Shown: positions 42,746 through 50,468, numbered from the stretch's first letter. The stretch is DNA of 64,000 bases from Chryseobacterium formosum (GCF_026460885.1 NZ_JAOVZW010000015.1:247986-311985); one strand, 5' to 3'. The notes: generated by a model from the sequence alone, not told the origin. Made by a program: numbers and translations.

Positions 42746-43003
42746 TTACTTTTCTCTGAAAATTAAATAACATATAAATAAGCTAAGATTAACTAAAACC
42801 GCAAAAGCATTAGACAAAATAATAGGTAATTCATCTTGTTGAATACCGTACCAAACCCAAAGCGAAAGCCCAACAATTAAAATAACAAGCATCAACCAGG
42901 AAATATCTTCTACATTTTTGGTTTTAATGACCTTAATTAATTGTGGCATTGAGGCAATAGAAGTTAAACCTCCTGCAACTAAACCTAAAACTTCGACATT
43001 CAT
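42746..43003 (-). CDS. SemiSWEET-type sugar transporter (PQ-loop)
   Basis: 85 residues with three membrane helices: G-L-V-A-G-G-L-T-S-I-A-S-M-P-Q-L-I-K-V-I-K-T-K-N-V-E style first helix containing the P-Q motif, V-I-L-I-V-G-L-S-L-W-V-W-Y-G-I second with the W-Y-G typical of SemiSWEET, and an N-A-x-A-V-L-V-N third. The protein functions as a dimer for passive sugar passage. The frame can be extended 31 codons upstream, but those codons are a hairpin-containing leader, so ATG 43001-43003 is used. Confidence 0.88.
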   Translation of the reverse strand: MNVEVLGLVAGGLTSIASMPQLIKVIKTKNVEDISWLMLVILIVGLSLWVWYGIQQDELPIILSNAFAVLVNLSLFICYLIFREK

Positions 43004-43027
43004 ATAATTTGATTTATTATTAAACAA

Positions 43028-43056
43028 AAAACAACATAAAAGAATTATGTTGTTTT
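43028..43056 (-). terminator. hairpin in the SemiSWEET leader
   Basis: AAAACAACATAA / TTATGTTGTTTT, perfect 12-base stem with 5-base loop; on the minus strand followed by TTGTTTAAT and then, 24 bases on, the SemiSWEET ATG. A CAAATGTA sequence at 43073-43080 (minus-strand TACATTTG) is a candidate -7 box just upstream of it. Confidence 0.65.
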
Positions 43057-43114
43057 CTTTGATGTGAAGAAGCAAATGTATGCTTTTATCAATCAATGTA
43101 ATTAAATGTGGTAT

Positions 43115-43717
43115 TTATTTTGCACCGATCATTCCGTCTGCGAGACATTGCCATTGAATTTTGGAAGAACCAGCCATCCCGCCTAAAGCAATAAAAGTAT
43201 TTTTAATACTGTTTAAAAATCCTGTATTTTTATTTGGACTTTCATTTCTGCCATAAATTGCCATCTTGATATAATCTTTACCTTTAGAAATAACAAATGT
43301 AGAAGAAGATCCTGCAGCATAAAAATGAACCGTTTTTCCGGCAAAATTATTTCCCGGCAATTTTGAAGGTCTGCATTGAATCATCAAACGATCAGGATTA
43401 CTCTTATCAATCATATCAATCTGTACCCATTGATAATCTTCTGGTTTAGGATTATTAATTTTTGTAAGCAGAATTTTGATATAATCCCCTATTTGAGGTA
43501 ATCTTTGAACAGTTTCTCCTGAAGAATCGCAAAGCGTAAATTCTGTCGGAGTTTCTTTGCAATAATTTCCCCATTTATTTATGTCGAAAAACTTTTCTTT
43601 AAGAATATTAAATTTTAAATCAATTTCTTGACTGTCTTGAATTTTTTGTATACTTTCTGTATCATGAAAACCCCCTTTCACCTGTGAAGGAATTCCCGGA
43701 ACTTTTTTAGGTTTCAT
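43115..43717 (-). CDS. conserved hypothetical protein
   Basis: 200 residues, no signal peptide or membrane segment, start ATG 43715-43717. The protein has a central beta-rich part (Q-I-G-D-Y-I-K-I-L-L-T-K, W-V-Q-I-D-M-I-D-K, R-L-M-I-Q-C-R-P-S-K-L-P-G) and ends W-Q-C-L-A-D-G-M-I. I do not recognise the family. A short Gly/Ala/Ser turn A-A-G-S-S-S-T-F suggests a binding loop, but this is speculative. Upstream lies an 865-base gap. Confidence 0.65.
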   Translation of the reverse strand: MKPKKVPGIPSQVKGGFHDTESIQKIQDSQEIDLKFNILKEKFFDINKWGNYCKETPTEFTLCDSSGETVQRLPQIGDYIKILLTKINNPKPEDYQWVQIDMIDKSNPDRLMIQCRPSKLPGNNFAGKTVHFYAAGSSSTFVISKGKDYIKMAIYGRNESPNKNTGFLNSIKNTFIALGGMAGSSKIQWQCLADGMIGAK

Positions 43718-44097
43718 TAATTTTAACCTTTATTTAAACTGAATATTATTGATTTTTTTGAATCGAATCGATTGAATACTTTATAGCTTTCTAAGTAATT
43801 TTCAATCTTTAGAATTAATTATTTTTCATTGATCATTTGAGTTATTTTAAATTAAATCAATTCTATGTTTAAATGTTTTCCGGTAAAAATTTAATACAAA
43901 TTTAATATACATCACAATAAAATGAAATTTACCAGTACAAAATCTGTATGCTTACAATAATATTTACGATAAATGATTGAAAATCAAAATATTATGTAAT
44001 AAATAACTTTCACTTAAAAATCTAAGCACGAATTGAAAAAGTACAGCATAAATCTTGCCAAATTCAAATTTAACAAGGCTTTAATCACAAATCTATG

Positions 44098-44127
44098 ATT
44101 TGAATCACAAGTATTTGAATCACAAGT
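44098..44127. repeat. 15-base tandem duplication
   Basis: ATTTGAATCACAAGT occurs twice in direct succession, with a degenerate third copy (TTTAATCACAAATCT) immediately to the left. Confidence 0.8.
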
Positions 44128-44333
44128 ATTTAAAATTCAAGCTATTTAAAATCAAACTGAGAGATTCAAACTCTTAAAATTATAGCCATAATCATGATTT
44201 TTTATATTTTGAATGAACATTATTTTAATTGTATTAAAAACAAATATTTACTTTTTTGTTAAATAATTTAGCCTAATCTAAAAAATTTGCCTATATTTGA
44301 AATGAAAATTTTTTTTTCATCATTTGTGTTTTT

Positions 44334-44364
44334 ATTAAACCCTCCCTTTTAGGGAGGGTTTAAT
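44334..44364. terminator. orphan strong hairpin terminator
   Basis: ATTAAACCCTCCCT / AGGGAGGGTTTAAT, perfect 14-base stem with a 3-base loop, then TTTTTG. It lies between two divergently transcribed genes, 219 bases before the dapB-like ATG. Confidence 0.8.
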
Positions 44365-44582
44365 TTTTGTAATAAGACTAAAGTGCTTTAAACACTGCAT
44401 TTCTTTGATATTTTACGTTGAATTTATCTTTCATTACTATTCTAGATACATCTAATTCAAATCTCAATTTTAAAACTTTTCTCGTTACGTTTTGTAAATC
44501 TGTTTATAGCTATTTAACATAATCAAAAAATTAAAATTCCTATCTTACAGAAAGAAATTACTAACACTACAAAATTTTAATT

Positions 44583-45353
44583 ATGAAAATAGGTTTAATA
44601 GGATTTGGAAAAGCAGGTAAAGCAGTAGCAAATGTAATATTACAAAACCCAGATTTCAGTCTTGAATGGGTTTTAAGAAGCAGTAAAAATATGGAAAATG
44701 CTTCTGCTAAAGATTTTCTTGACTCGGATTCTAACGATAAAGCAGAAATTTTTTCACAGCAAAATTTAAATCTTAGTGAATTTTTCACAGATTATCCTGT
44801 AGATATTATAATCGATTTTTCCTCTACAGAAAGCATTTATAAATACGGGAAAATTGCATCCGAAAAGAAAATACAAATAATTTCTGCAATTTCACACTAC
44901 GGAACTGAGGAAAAACAGCTTCTAAATGAGTTGGCAAAAACAAATACCGTATTTTGGTCGCCAAATATAACTTTAGGAGTTAATTATTTACTATTTGCAG
45001 CAAGTCTTCTTAAAAATATTGCACCAGATGTTGATATTGAAGTCGTTGAAGAACATTTCAAAGCTAAATCTGGCGTTTCTGGAACTGCAATAAAAATTGC
45101 TGAAACTTTAGATATTGAAGAATCCAACATTAATTCTGTAAGAGCTGGAGGAATTGTAGGAAAACATGAGGTAATCTTTGGATTTCCTTATCAAACAGTG
45201 CGTTTAGTTCATGAATCAATTTCTCGGGAAGCATTTGGAAGCGGTGCGCTTTTTGTCGCAAAACATTTAAAAAATTACTCAAAAGGACTTTATAATTTTG
45301 AAGATATACTTAAACCTTTTTTCTTCGGCGATTCTCATAAGAATCTTTCTTAA
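44583..45353 (+). CDS. dihydrodipicolinate reductase-like protein (DapB paralogue)
   Basis: 256 residues. N-terminal NAD(P) motif G-L-I-G-F-G-K-A-G-K-A (G-x-x-G-x-x-G), I-D-F-S-S-T-E-S-I (DapB I-D-F-T/S region), S-P-N-I-T-L-G-V-N, and E-E-H-F-K-A-K-S-G-V-S-G-T-A. In authentic DapB the last motif is E-x-H-H-x-x-K-D-A-P-S-G-T-A; here the second His is Phe and D-A-P is replaced by S-G-V. Lys and S-G-T-A are retained. It is thus a divergent DapB, either reduced in activity or acting on a related imine. The housekeeping copy is presumably elsewhere. Confidence 0.8.
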   Translation: MKIGLIGFGKAGKAVANVILQNPDFSLEWVLRSSKNMENASAKDFLDSDSNDKAEIFSQQNLNLSEFFTDYPVDIIIDFSSTESIYKYGKIASEKKIQIISAISHYGTEEKQLLNELAKTNTVFWSPNITLGVNYLLFAASLLKNIAPDVDIEVVEEHFKAKSGVSGTAIKIAETLDIEESNINSVRAGGIVGKHEVIFGFPYQTVRLVHESISREAFGSGALFVAKHLKNYSKGLYNFEDILKPFFFGDSHKNLS

Positions 45354-45436
45354 CGGTTAAGTCTAAATTAATGTATAGCATTATTATTACGATAAGATTC
45401 AATAATTTATTATTATATAAATACTTAGTGATCAAA

Positions 45437-45453
45437 AAGGCATAATCTTTGCA
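45437..45453 (+). promoter_or_regulatory. sigma-54-like promoter (GG-N10-GC) of a small RNA
   Basis: AAGGCATAATCTTTGCA: GG at 45439-45440 and GC at 45451-45452, with GGCAT and TTTGCA boxes. The only feature downstream before the next gene is a hairpin terminator at 45526-45562. Confidence 0.45.
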
Positions 45454-45463
45454 ATTTCTTTAA

Positions 45464-45562
45464 TAAGCAAATGATGAGATGAAATTAAACTCATTACACC
45501 ACATTCATTATAAATATTAATATCTAAAATCCCCATAGTTTTATTGTAAACTGGGGATTTTT
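45464..45562 (+). ncRNA. candidate small RNA
   Basis: Defined by a GG-N10-GC site about 12 bases upstream and a terminator at its end: AAAATCCCC / GGGGATTTTT, with inner AGTTT / AAACT pairs, then TTTC. About 95 bases, with no reading frame beyond 3 codons from its ATGs. Could also be an unrecognised leader or a late dapB terminator region. Confidence 0.4.
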
Positions 45563-45634
45563 CTATTATAAGATTTTTAAAATTTTTAACTAGAAAATCT
45601 AGTTGACTTAAAATTATTTAAAAGTTTGGTAAAA

Positions 45635-45651
45635 AAGGCACACAATATGCT
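45635..45651 (+). promoter_or_regulatory. sigma-54-like promoter of small membrane protein gene
   Basis: AAGGCACACAATATGCT: GG at 45637-45638 and GC at 45649-45650, with the GGCAC box intact and TGC at -12. Expected transcription start about 22 bases before ATG 45684. Confidence 0.45.
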
Positions 45652-45656
45652 AATAA

Positions 45657-45854
<198 letters not shown>

Positions 45855-45878
45855 ATTTATTCTAAAAATTAAAATTAT

Positions 45879-45906
45879 AAAGCGAAGTAAATATTTACCT
45901 CGCTTT
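45879..45906 (+). terminator. terminator of lmo0937-family gene
   Basis: AAAGCGAAGTAAAT / ATTTACCTCGCTTT, 14-base stem with one mismatch and no loop beyond the central A-T pairs, followed by TTTTTTG. Confidence 0.8.
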
Positions 45907-46176
45907 TTTTGTTAGTCTAAAATTTATTTAAAAAAATTGATTATAATTTCTAATAATCTTTATTTATTCCATTATCAAATTTCAGTTTCATTTTACATTT
46001 TGAAACAAAATCGAATAAAAAAACTCTTTTTAATTTTATTAAAAGTAAAATAACTAAGTAAAATAATTTCCCAAAATAACAAATATAAAACCCTGATAAA
46101 CAATCAACTAATATTAATATTCTTAATTTGAATTTATAATTATTATGTCAATATTTATAAATGCTACCCACAATAA
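45907..46176. other. AT-rich spacer
   Basis: 270 bases of very AT-rich sequence; I see no gene, hairpin or repeat in it apart from the promoter that follows at 46177. Confidence 0.5.
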
Positions 46177-46207
46177 GTTGTTAATGAAATTTTATGATTA
46201 TATATTT
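46177..46207 (+). promoter_or_regulatory. consensus promoter of candidate ncRNA
   Basis: TTG (46177-46179), 20-base spacer, TATATTTG (46200-46207): exact Bacteroidota sigma-A promoter pointing right into a region without an open frame. Confidence 0.75.
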
Positions 46208-46213
46208 GTTACA

Positions 46214-46394
46214 GATAAAACGAGACACTTAATCATTCATATATAATAACTTTTCATCATTCAGTTTTCATGTAGAACATCAGGGTTCGGACAATCTAGG
46301 GAGAAGAACCCTGTTCTCTACAATTAAAAAAGACACCATCATTTACATTATATTAATAGAAAAAACGAACCTCAATTGAGGTTCGTTTTTCGTT
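46214..46394 (+). ncRNA. candidate ~180-nt structured non-coding RNA
   Basis: Begins 6-7 bases after a consensus promoter and ends in a perfect 30-base palindromic terminator (AAAAACGAACCTCAA / TTGAGGTTCGTTTTT, 46361-46390). In the middle, 46271-46320 folds into a long hairpin: GTAGA...CAGGGTTC pairs with GAACCCTG...TCTAC around a 17-base loop. The longest ATG frame inside is 1-2 codons. Size and solitary promoter would suit a 6S-like or other housekeeping RNA (a 6S-Flavo family exists), but I cannot match it to a named family. Confidence 0.6.
46361..46390. terminator. bidirectional terminator, ncRNA / TPR-AraC gene
   Basis: Perfect palindrome of 30 bases ending in T5 on each strand; 34 bases from the stop codon of the leftward regulator gene, so it can stop both transcripts. 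Confidence 0.9.
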
Positions 46395-46423
46395 TTATGG
46401 GTCTTTATATTATTTTTCTGTAA

Positions 46424-48142
46424 TTAAGAATTATTATTCTGATCTTCTAATTCTTTAATTCTTTTCTTAATAAAATCGGCAGGTCTTATTCCATTTTGCT
46501 CAAGGAAAATATTTGAAAAACTTTGTCTATTGCTAAAACCTGCAGCAGAAGCAATATGTTCGATAGAATATTTTCTCCATTCTTTATCCTGATAAATTTT
46601 CTGCGTTGCAAAATTGATTCTTAAAACATTAATATATGTATTAAAATTGCTTCCCTTATATTCATTAATAACCTGGGAAAGGTATGAAGTATTTGTTTTG
46701 AATTGTTCTGAAAGTTTTTTAAGTGTTAAACCTTGTTCCAAATATCCTTGATTTGCTTCAAAAACCTGAATATCGTTCAGAAGCTTCTCTACAATACTAT
46801 TATCGAACTTAATGCTTTTATCATTAGAATCTGTCGGTTCTACAACTTCAGTTTTAACCGGAATTGTGACAGGTACAATTTGACTTCCTTCTTCAAGTTT
46901 TACAAGTAAGTCTTCATAAGTTTTTTGGATATTTTTTTGCTTTCGTACTCTGTAATAAACTACAAATCCTAAAGCTGTAATAATTGCAAGACAAATAAAT
47001 ATCAATAATTTACTATATGAATTTGTCTTTTCTAAATTCTCTTTTGTCTCAAGAAGCATCTTTGTATCGTATTCCTTATAAATACGGGTTGAAAGATGTT
47101 TAAAATCTGAAGCAATTACGCTATCTACTTTAAGAAGCTGATTAGTGTAATATAATTCTTCTTTATGATTATTATCTTTTTTGTAATACTCAATTAATTC
47201 TTCGTAGTTGCTTCTAAGTTCTGGAAGAATAAATTTATTTTTATTAAAAATTGAGTCAACTCTTCTGTAATTTTCAACTTCAAGTTTTTGATCACCTAAA
47301 AGCTCATAACTCTTTCCTTTATAGAAATATATATATGAAGCCCAAGTAAAATCATTTACTTTTATAAGCTCTGGAAGAGCCTGATCAAAATGAGTGATTG
47401 CTGCCGTATAATTTTTATTTTTAAATTCAGAAACTCCTAGACTTTTCTTAAAATAACTATTTTCTAGATTAAATTCTTTAATTTTTGGAATTTTCTCTGC
47501 CGCTTTTTTAAGCAAAATCTCTGCATCTTTGCTCTTATCTAACATTTGATAGCAAATAATTGCTTGGTGCATAGAGTTTAAATAGCCTTTAGTATTATTA
47601 AAAACCAAATTCTCTTTTATATCGCCATTAATTTTAGTTTCAAAAAAGCTAATACACTGCTCAAATATTTCCAATGCTTCGTCATAATAACCTAAATAAC
47701 TTTTTACAACACCAATATGATAAATATTTCTATATTTTAAATATTCATTTTTAGAATCTTTTAAATATTCATAAGCCTTTAAATATTCTTCTAAAGCTAA
47801 CTGAAATTTTCTTTGATTAAAATAATAAATAACTCCTTTTGTTAAAAAAGCATCACCAATTAAATCATTATTTTTTGAATTTTTAGCAGCTGCAATTGCA
47901 CTGTCTGCATAATTTAATTTTTTATTTTCAGAGTATGTAATCGCATCTTTATAAGCTTGGAAAAGCTCAGGATAGTTATTTTCTGATTTTGCTTTTTTAA
48001 TATATTGATTTACATATACAAGAGCTTTAGGATCATTTTCTTCATAAGTCCAATATTTTTCTCGAAGGTTCGAGTAAAAATCCTGCGAATATAATATTGC
48101 AGTAAACAGGCTGTAAAAAATTATAAAAAATCTTTTATTCAT
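46424..48142 (-). CDS. membrane TPR regulator with AraC-type HTH
   Basis: 572 residues: signal peptide (1-19, ending L-Y-S-Q), periplasmic TPR-like helical array (about 30-340), short coiled segment, one membrane helix (about 378-398, L-L-I-F-I-C-L-A-I-I-T-A-L-G), a cytosolic linker, then an AraC DNA-binding domain (about 445-562) with L-T-L-K-K-L-S-E-Q-F-K-T-N-T-S-Y-L-S-Q and S-I-E-H-I-A-S-A-A-G-F-S-N-R-Q-S-F-S-N-I-F. The layout allows direct reading of an extracytoplasmic signal by the DNA-binding protein. Divergent from the repeat lipoprotein gene with 241 bases between, a typical regulator-target arrangement. Confidence 0.9.
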   Translation of the reverse strand: MNKRFFIIFYSLFTAILYSQDFYSNLREKYWTYEENDPKALVYVNQYIKKAKSENNYPELFQAYKDAITYSENKKLNYADSAIAAAKNSKNNDLIGDAFLTKGVIYYFNQRKFQLALEEYLKAYEYLKDSKNEYLKYRNIYHIGVVKSYLGYYDEALEIFEQCISFFETKINGDIKENLVFNNTKGYLNSMHQAIICYQMLDKSKDAEILLKKAAEKIPKIKEFNLENSYFKKSLGVSEFKNKNYTAAITHFDQALPELIKVNDFTWASYIYFYKGKSYELLGDQKLEVENYRRVDSIFNKNKFILPELRSNYEELIEYYKKDNNHKEELYYTNQLLKVDSVIASDFKHLSTRIYKEYDTKMLLETKENLEKTNSYSKLLIFICLAIITALGFVVYYRVRKQKNIQKTYEDLLVKLEEGSQIVPVTIPVKTEVVEPTDSNDKSIKFDNSIVEKLLNDIQVFEANQGYLEQGLTLKKLSEQFKTNTSYLSQVINEYKGSNFNTYINVLRINFATQKIYQDKEWRKYSIEHIASAAGFSNRQSFSNIFLEQNGIRPADFIKKRIKELEDQNNNS

Positions 48143-48320
48143 CAGATATTTCCCAAGAAATTTTATTCAAAAATACGTAAAAACTATTTATTATAAGCAA
48201 TTTTAGTGTAATGAGTTTAATTAATTAACATAGCAGATTATCATAGGAGATTTGATATAAGTTTTTAAGTTAGAAGTAAAAATTTATAAATCAAACCCTA
48301 ATGTACTTGTAACGTATATC

Positions 48321-48328
48321 TATTTTTG
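48321..48328 (+). promoter_or_regulatory. candidate -7 box of repeat lipoprotein gene
   Basis: TATTTTTG matches TAnnTTTG, 55 bases upstream of ATG 48384; no TTG at the right spacing, so an activator could be needed. Confidence 0.35.
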
Positions 48329-48383
48329 AGTAATTTCGAGCATCTAAATTAAGAACAAGTTCAATCATTAATCCTAGAATAAA

Positions 48384-48707
48384 ATGAAAACAAAATTAAT
48401 CGCAATCAGCTTAATTGCTATTGGAGTATGTATCACTGCATGTAGGCAATCAGATGACAACCTTTTAGAAGATGATATTCAATCGTCTGCACAATCTAAT
48501 CAAACTGAATCTCAAAGACCTGTAAATGATTCTTTGGCAACAGATCCGCCAAGAGATGGTTCACATTGGAAAACAACGGATTCTGTTAAAGTAAATCCCC
48601 CTAAGAATTTTATTTTAAAATCAGATTCTATTAAATTAAGTGTTGGCATTGATGACAATGGGCCGAAAGATCCTCCTAGAGATGGAAGTCATTGGAAAAC
48701 TAAATAA
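48384..48707 (+). CDS. small lipoprotein with duplicated DPPRDGSHWKT motif
   Basis: 107 residues: lipoprotein signal with Cys about residue 20 (C-I-T-A-C-R), a Ser/Gln/Asp-rich disordered region, and the 11-residue motif DPPRDGSHWKT at 54-64 and again at 96-106, one residue from the C terminus. A weaker P-P-K-N lies between (72-75). The two motif copies use different codons (Ser is TCA in one and AGT in the other), so the peptide rather than the DNA is conserved. No known domain. The small size, terminal repeat and divergent membrane regulator suggest a surface signal, binding motif or modified-peptide precursor. Confidence 0.8.
   Translation: MKTKLIAISLIAIGVCITACRQSDDNLLEDDIQSSAQSNQTESQRPVNDSLATDPPRDGSHWKTTDSVKVNPPKNFILKSDSIKLSVGIDDNGPKDPPRDGSHWKTK
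48543..48575 (+). repeat. peptide repeat copy 1
   Basis: Codes for DPPRDGSHWKT; differs from copy 2 at silent positions in five codons. Confidence 0.9.
48669..48701 (+). repeat. peptide repeat copy 2
   Basis: Codes for DPPRDGSHWKT at the extreme C terminus (followed by one Lys and the stop). Confidence 0.9.
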
Positions 48708-48712
48708 ATTAA

Positions 48713-48749
48713 AAAAAACATCTGTCATAATTTTAACAGGTGTTTTTTT
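48713..48749 (+). terminator. terminator of repeat lipoprotein gene
   Basis: AAAAAACATCTGT / ACAGGTGTTTTTT with one wobble, 10-base loop and terminal T-run, directly after the stop codon. Confidence 0.85.
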
Positions 48750-48771
48750 ATATAGTGAATATGAAAAACAA

Positions 48772-48798
48772 AAAAACCTCTCGAGATGAGAGGTTTTT
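48772..48798 (-). terminator. terminator of pdhC
   Basis: AAAAACCTCTC / GAGAGGTTTTT with a 5-base loop; 20 bases from the pdhC stop codon on the minus strand. Confidence 0.85.
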
Positions 48799-48817
48799 AT
48801 ATGATATAAAAAGAAAA

Positions 48818-50425
48818 TTACAGTAACAAAGTTAAAGGACTTTCTAAATATGTTTTCAAAGTCTGCAAGAACTGAGCTCCTGTCGCTCCATCTACAACTC
48901 TGTGATCACAAGCTAATGAAAGCTTCATGATATTTCCAACTACGATTTGTCCATTCTTAACGATTGGTTTCTCAATAATTGCTCCTACAGAAAGAATTGC
49001 TGCATTTGGCTGGTTAATGATACTTGTGAAAGTCTCAATTCCGAACATTCCTAAGTTTGAGATAGAGAATGTAGAACCTTCCATTTCGTTTGCTTTAAGA
49101 CCTTTAGATTTTGCTCTTCCAGCCATATCTTTTACAGCAGCTGAAATTTGAGTGTAATTCATTTGATCTGTATTCTTAAGAACCGGAACTACCAATCCAT
49201 CAGGAATTGCAACAGCAACACCAACGTTGATATTTCCTCTGTGAATCACTTTATCTCCTGCCCAACTAGAATTCACTTGCGGATGTTTTCTTAAAGCAAT
49301 TGCTGTTGCCTTAATTACCATATCATTGAATGAAATTTTAGTATCCGGTAACGAGTTGATTTCTTTTCTAGCTTCAATTGCCTTATCCATGTTGATTTCA
49401 ACCATGAGATAATAGTGAGGAGCAGAGAATTTACTTTCAGAAAGACGTTTTGCAATAATATTTCTAACCTGAGAGTTTGGAGTCTCTGTATCTTCACCCT
49501 GAACAAAACTCAATGCAACTTGCGCAGCAGGACTTGCAGTCGGAGCTGAAGAAGCTGATTTAGCAGTCGGTTGATAATTTTCAATATCTTTTTTAACGAT
49601 TCTTCCATTTTCTCCTGAACCTTGCACAGAATTGATATCAACACCTTTTTCTTGAGCCATTTTTTTAGCTAAAGGAGAAATAGCTACTCTGTCTGATGAC
49701 GAAGTATTTGTAGTTTGTGCAACCGATTTCTCTTCTGCTTTAATTTCAGATTTTTGTTCAGCAGGTTTATCTGATGATTTTGCAGCAGCTTTTGGAGCAC
49801 CAACCGCAGAAACATCAGTTCCTTCAGGTCCGATAATTGCCAAAACTGTATCAACTGGAGCAGCTCCACCTTCTTCAACACCTTGCTTCAAAAGAATTCC
49901 ATTGAATTCTGATTCAAAATCTTGTACAGCTTTATCGGTTTCGATTTCAGCTAGAAGATCACCTTCTTTTACTGTATCTCCAACGTTTTTGTGCCATTTA
50001 GCAACTTTACCTTCAGTCATTGTATCAGAAAGACGAGGCATGGTAATCACTTCTACACCAGCCGGAACTTCTGTAGAAGTTTCTTTAGTTGAAGTAGTAT
50101 TTGATTCTGCTTTTGGATCTTCTTTTTTATCTTCAGAGGCAGCACTGGGAGCAGCAGCTCCACCTGTTAATCCTGAAATATCTTCTCCTTCATTTCCGAT
50201 AATAGCCAAAACTAAATCTACTGCAGCAGCTGAACCTTCTTCAACGCCAACATATAAAAGTGTTCCTTCAACTTCAGATTCAAAATCCTGTACTGCTTTA
50301 TCAGTTTCGATTTCGGCTAAAATATCTCCTTCTTTTACCTTGTCTCCTACTTTTTTATGCCATTTAGCCACTTTTCCTTCCGTCATTGTATCGGAAAGAC
50401 GTGGCATTGTAATAACTTCTGCCAT
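48818..50425 (-). CDS. pdhC: pyruvate dehydrogenase E2 (dihydrolipoyl acetyltransferase)
   Basis: 535 residues: two near-identical lipoyl domains (lipoyl Lys in I-E-T-D-K-A-V at about 43 and about 170), joined by Ala/Ser/Pro/Lys-rich linkers, an E3/E1-binding domain (A-I-S-P-L-A-K-K-M-A...G-S-G-E-N-G-R-I-V-K-K-D-I), and the catalytic domain ending D-H-R-V-V-D-G-A-T-G-A-Q-F. Transfers acetyl from lipoamide to CoA. Start ATG 50423-50425 gives M-A-E-V-I-T-M-P-R-L-S; an upstream TTG-type extension would translate the repeat-rich spacer. Downstream of pdhA, 89 bases apart, probably one operon. Confidence 0.96.
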   Translation of the reverse strand: MAEVITMPRLSDTMTEGKVAKWHKKVGDKVKEGDILAEIETDKAVQDFESEVEGTLLYVGVEEGSAAAVDLVLAIIGNEGEDISGLTGGAAAPSAASEDKKEDPKAESNTTSTKETSTEVPAGVEVITMPRLSDTMTEGKVAKWHKNVGDTVKEGDLLAEIETDKAVQDFESEFNGILLKQGVEEGGAAPVDTVLAIIGPEGTDVSAVGAPKAAAKSSDKPAEQKSEIKAEEKSVAQTTNTSSSDRVAISPLAKKMAQEKGVDINSVQGSGENGRIVKKDIENYQPTAKSASSAPTASPAAQVALSFVQGEDTETPNSQVRNIIAKRLSESKFSAPHYYLMVEINMDKAIEARKEINSLPDTKISFNDMVIKATAIALRKHPQVNSSWAGDKVIHRGNINVGVAVAIPDGLVVPVLKNTDQMNYTQISAAVKDMAGRAKSKGLKANEMEGSTFSISNLGMFGIETFTSIINQPNAAILSVGAIIEKPIVKNGQIVVGNIMKLSLACDHRVVDGATGAQFLQTLKTYLESPLTLLL

Positions 50426-50440
50426 AATATATATTGATTT

Positions 50441-50468
50441 GAGATTCGAGATTCGAGATTTGAGATTA
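50441..50468. repeat. four tandem 7-base repeats between pdhA and pdhC
   Basis: GAGATTC, GAGATTC, GAGATTT, GAGATTA in direct succession in the pdhA-pdhC spacer, followed by a run of AAACTCAAATTCAAAT of partly complementary character. Confidence 0.85.

Larger units (their letters stand above)
43718..44582. other. 865-base gap with orphan terminator and short repeats
   Basis: No reading frame of convincing length. Contains a tandem repeat at 44098-44127, a TATATTTG box at 44292-44299, a 17-codon frame (M-K-I-F-F-S-S-F...) starting 44302 and a strong terminator at 44334-44364. The two flanking genes are divergent, so a terminator here is unexplained unless a short RNA is made. Confidence 0.6.

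Noticed and set aside
44098..44127. Direct repeats as a possible CRISPR array
   Set aside because: The 15-base copies are directly adjacent, without unique spacers, and there is no cas gene.
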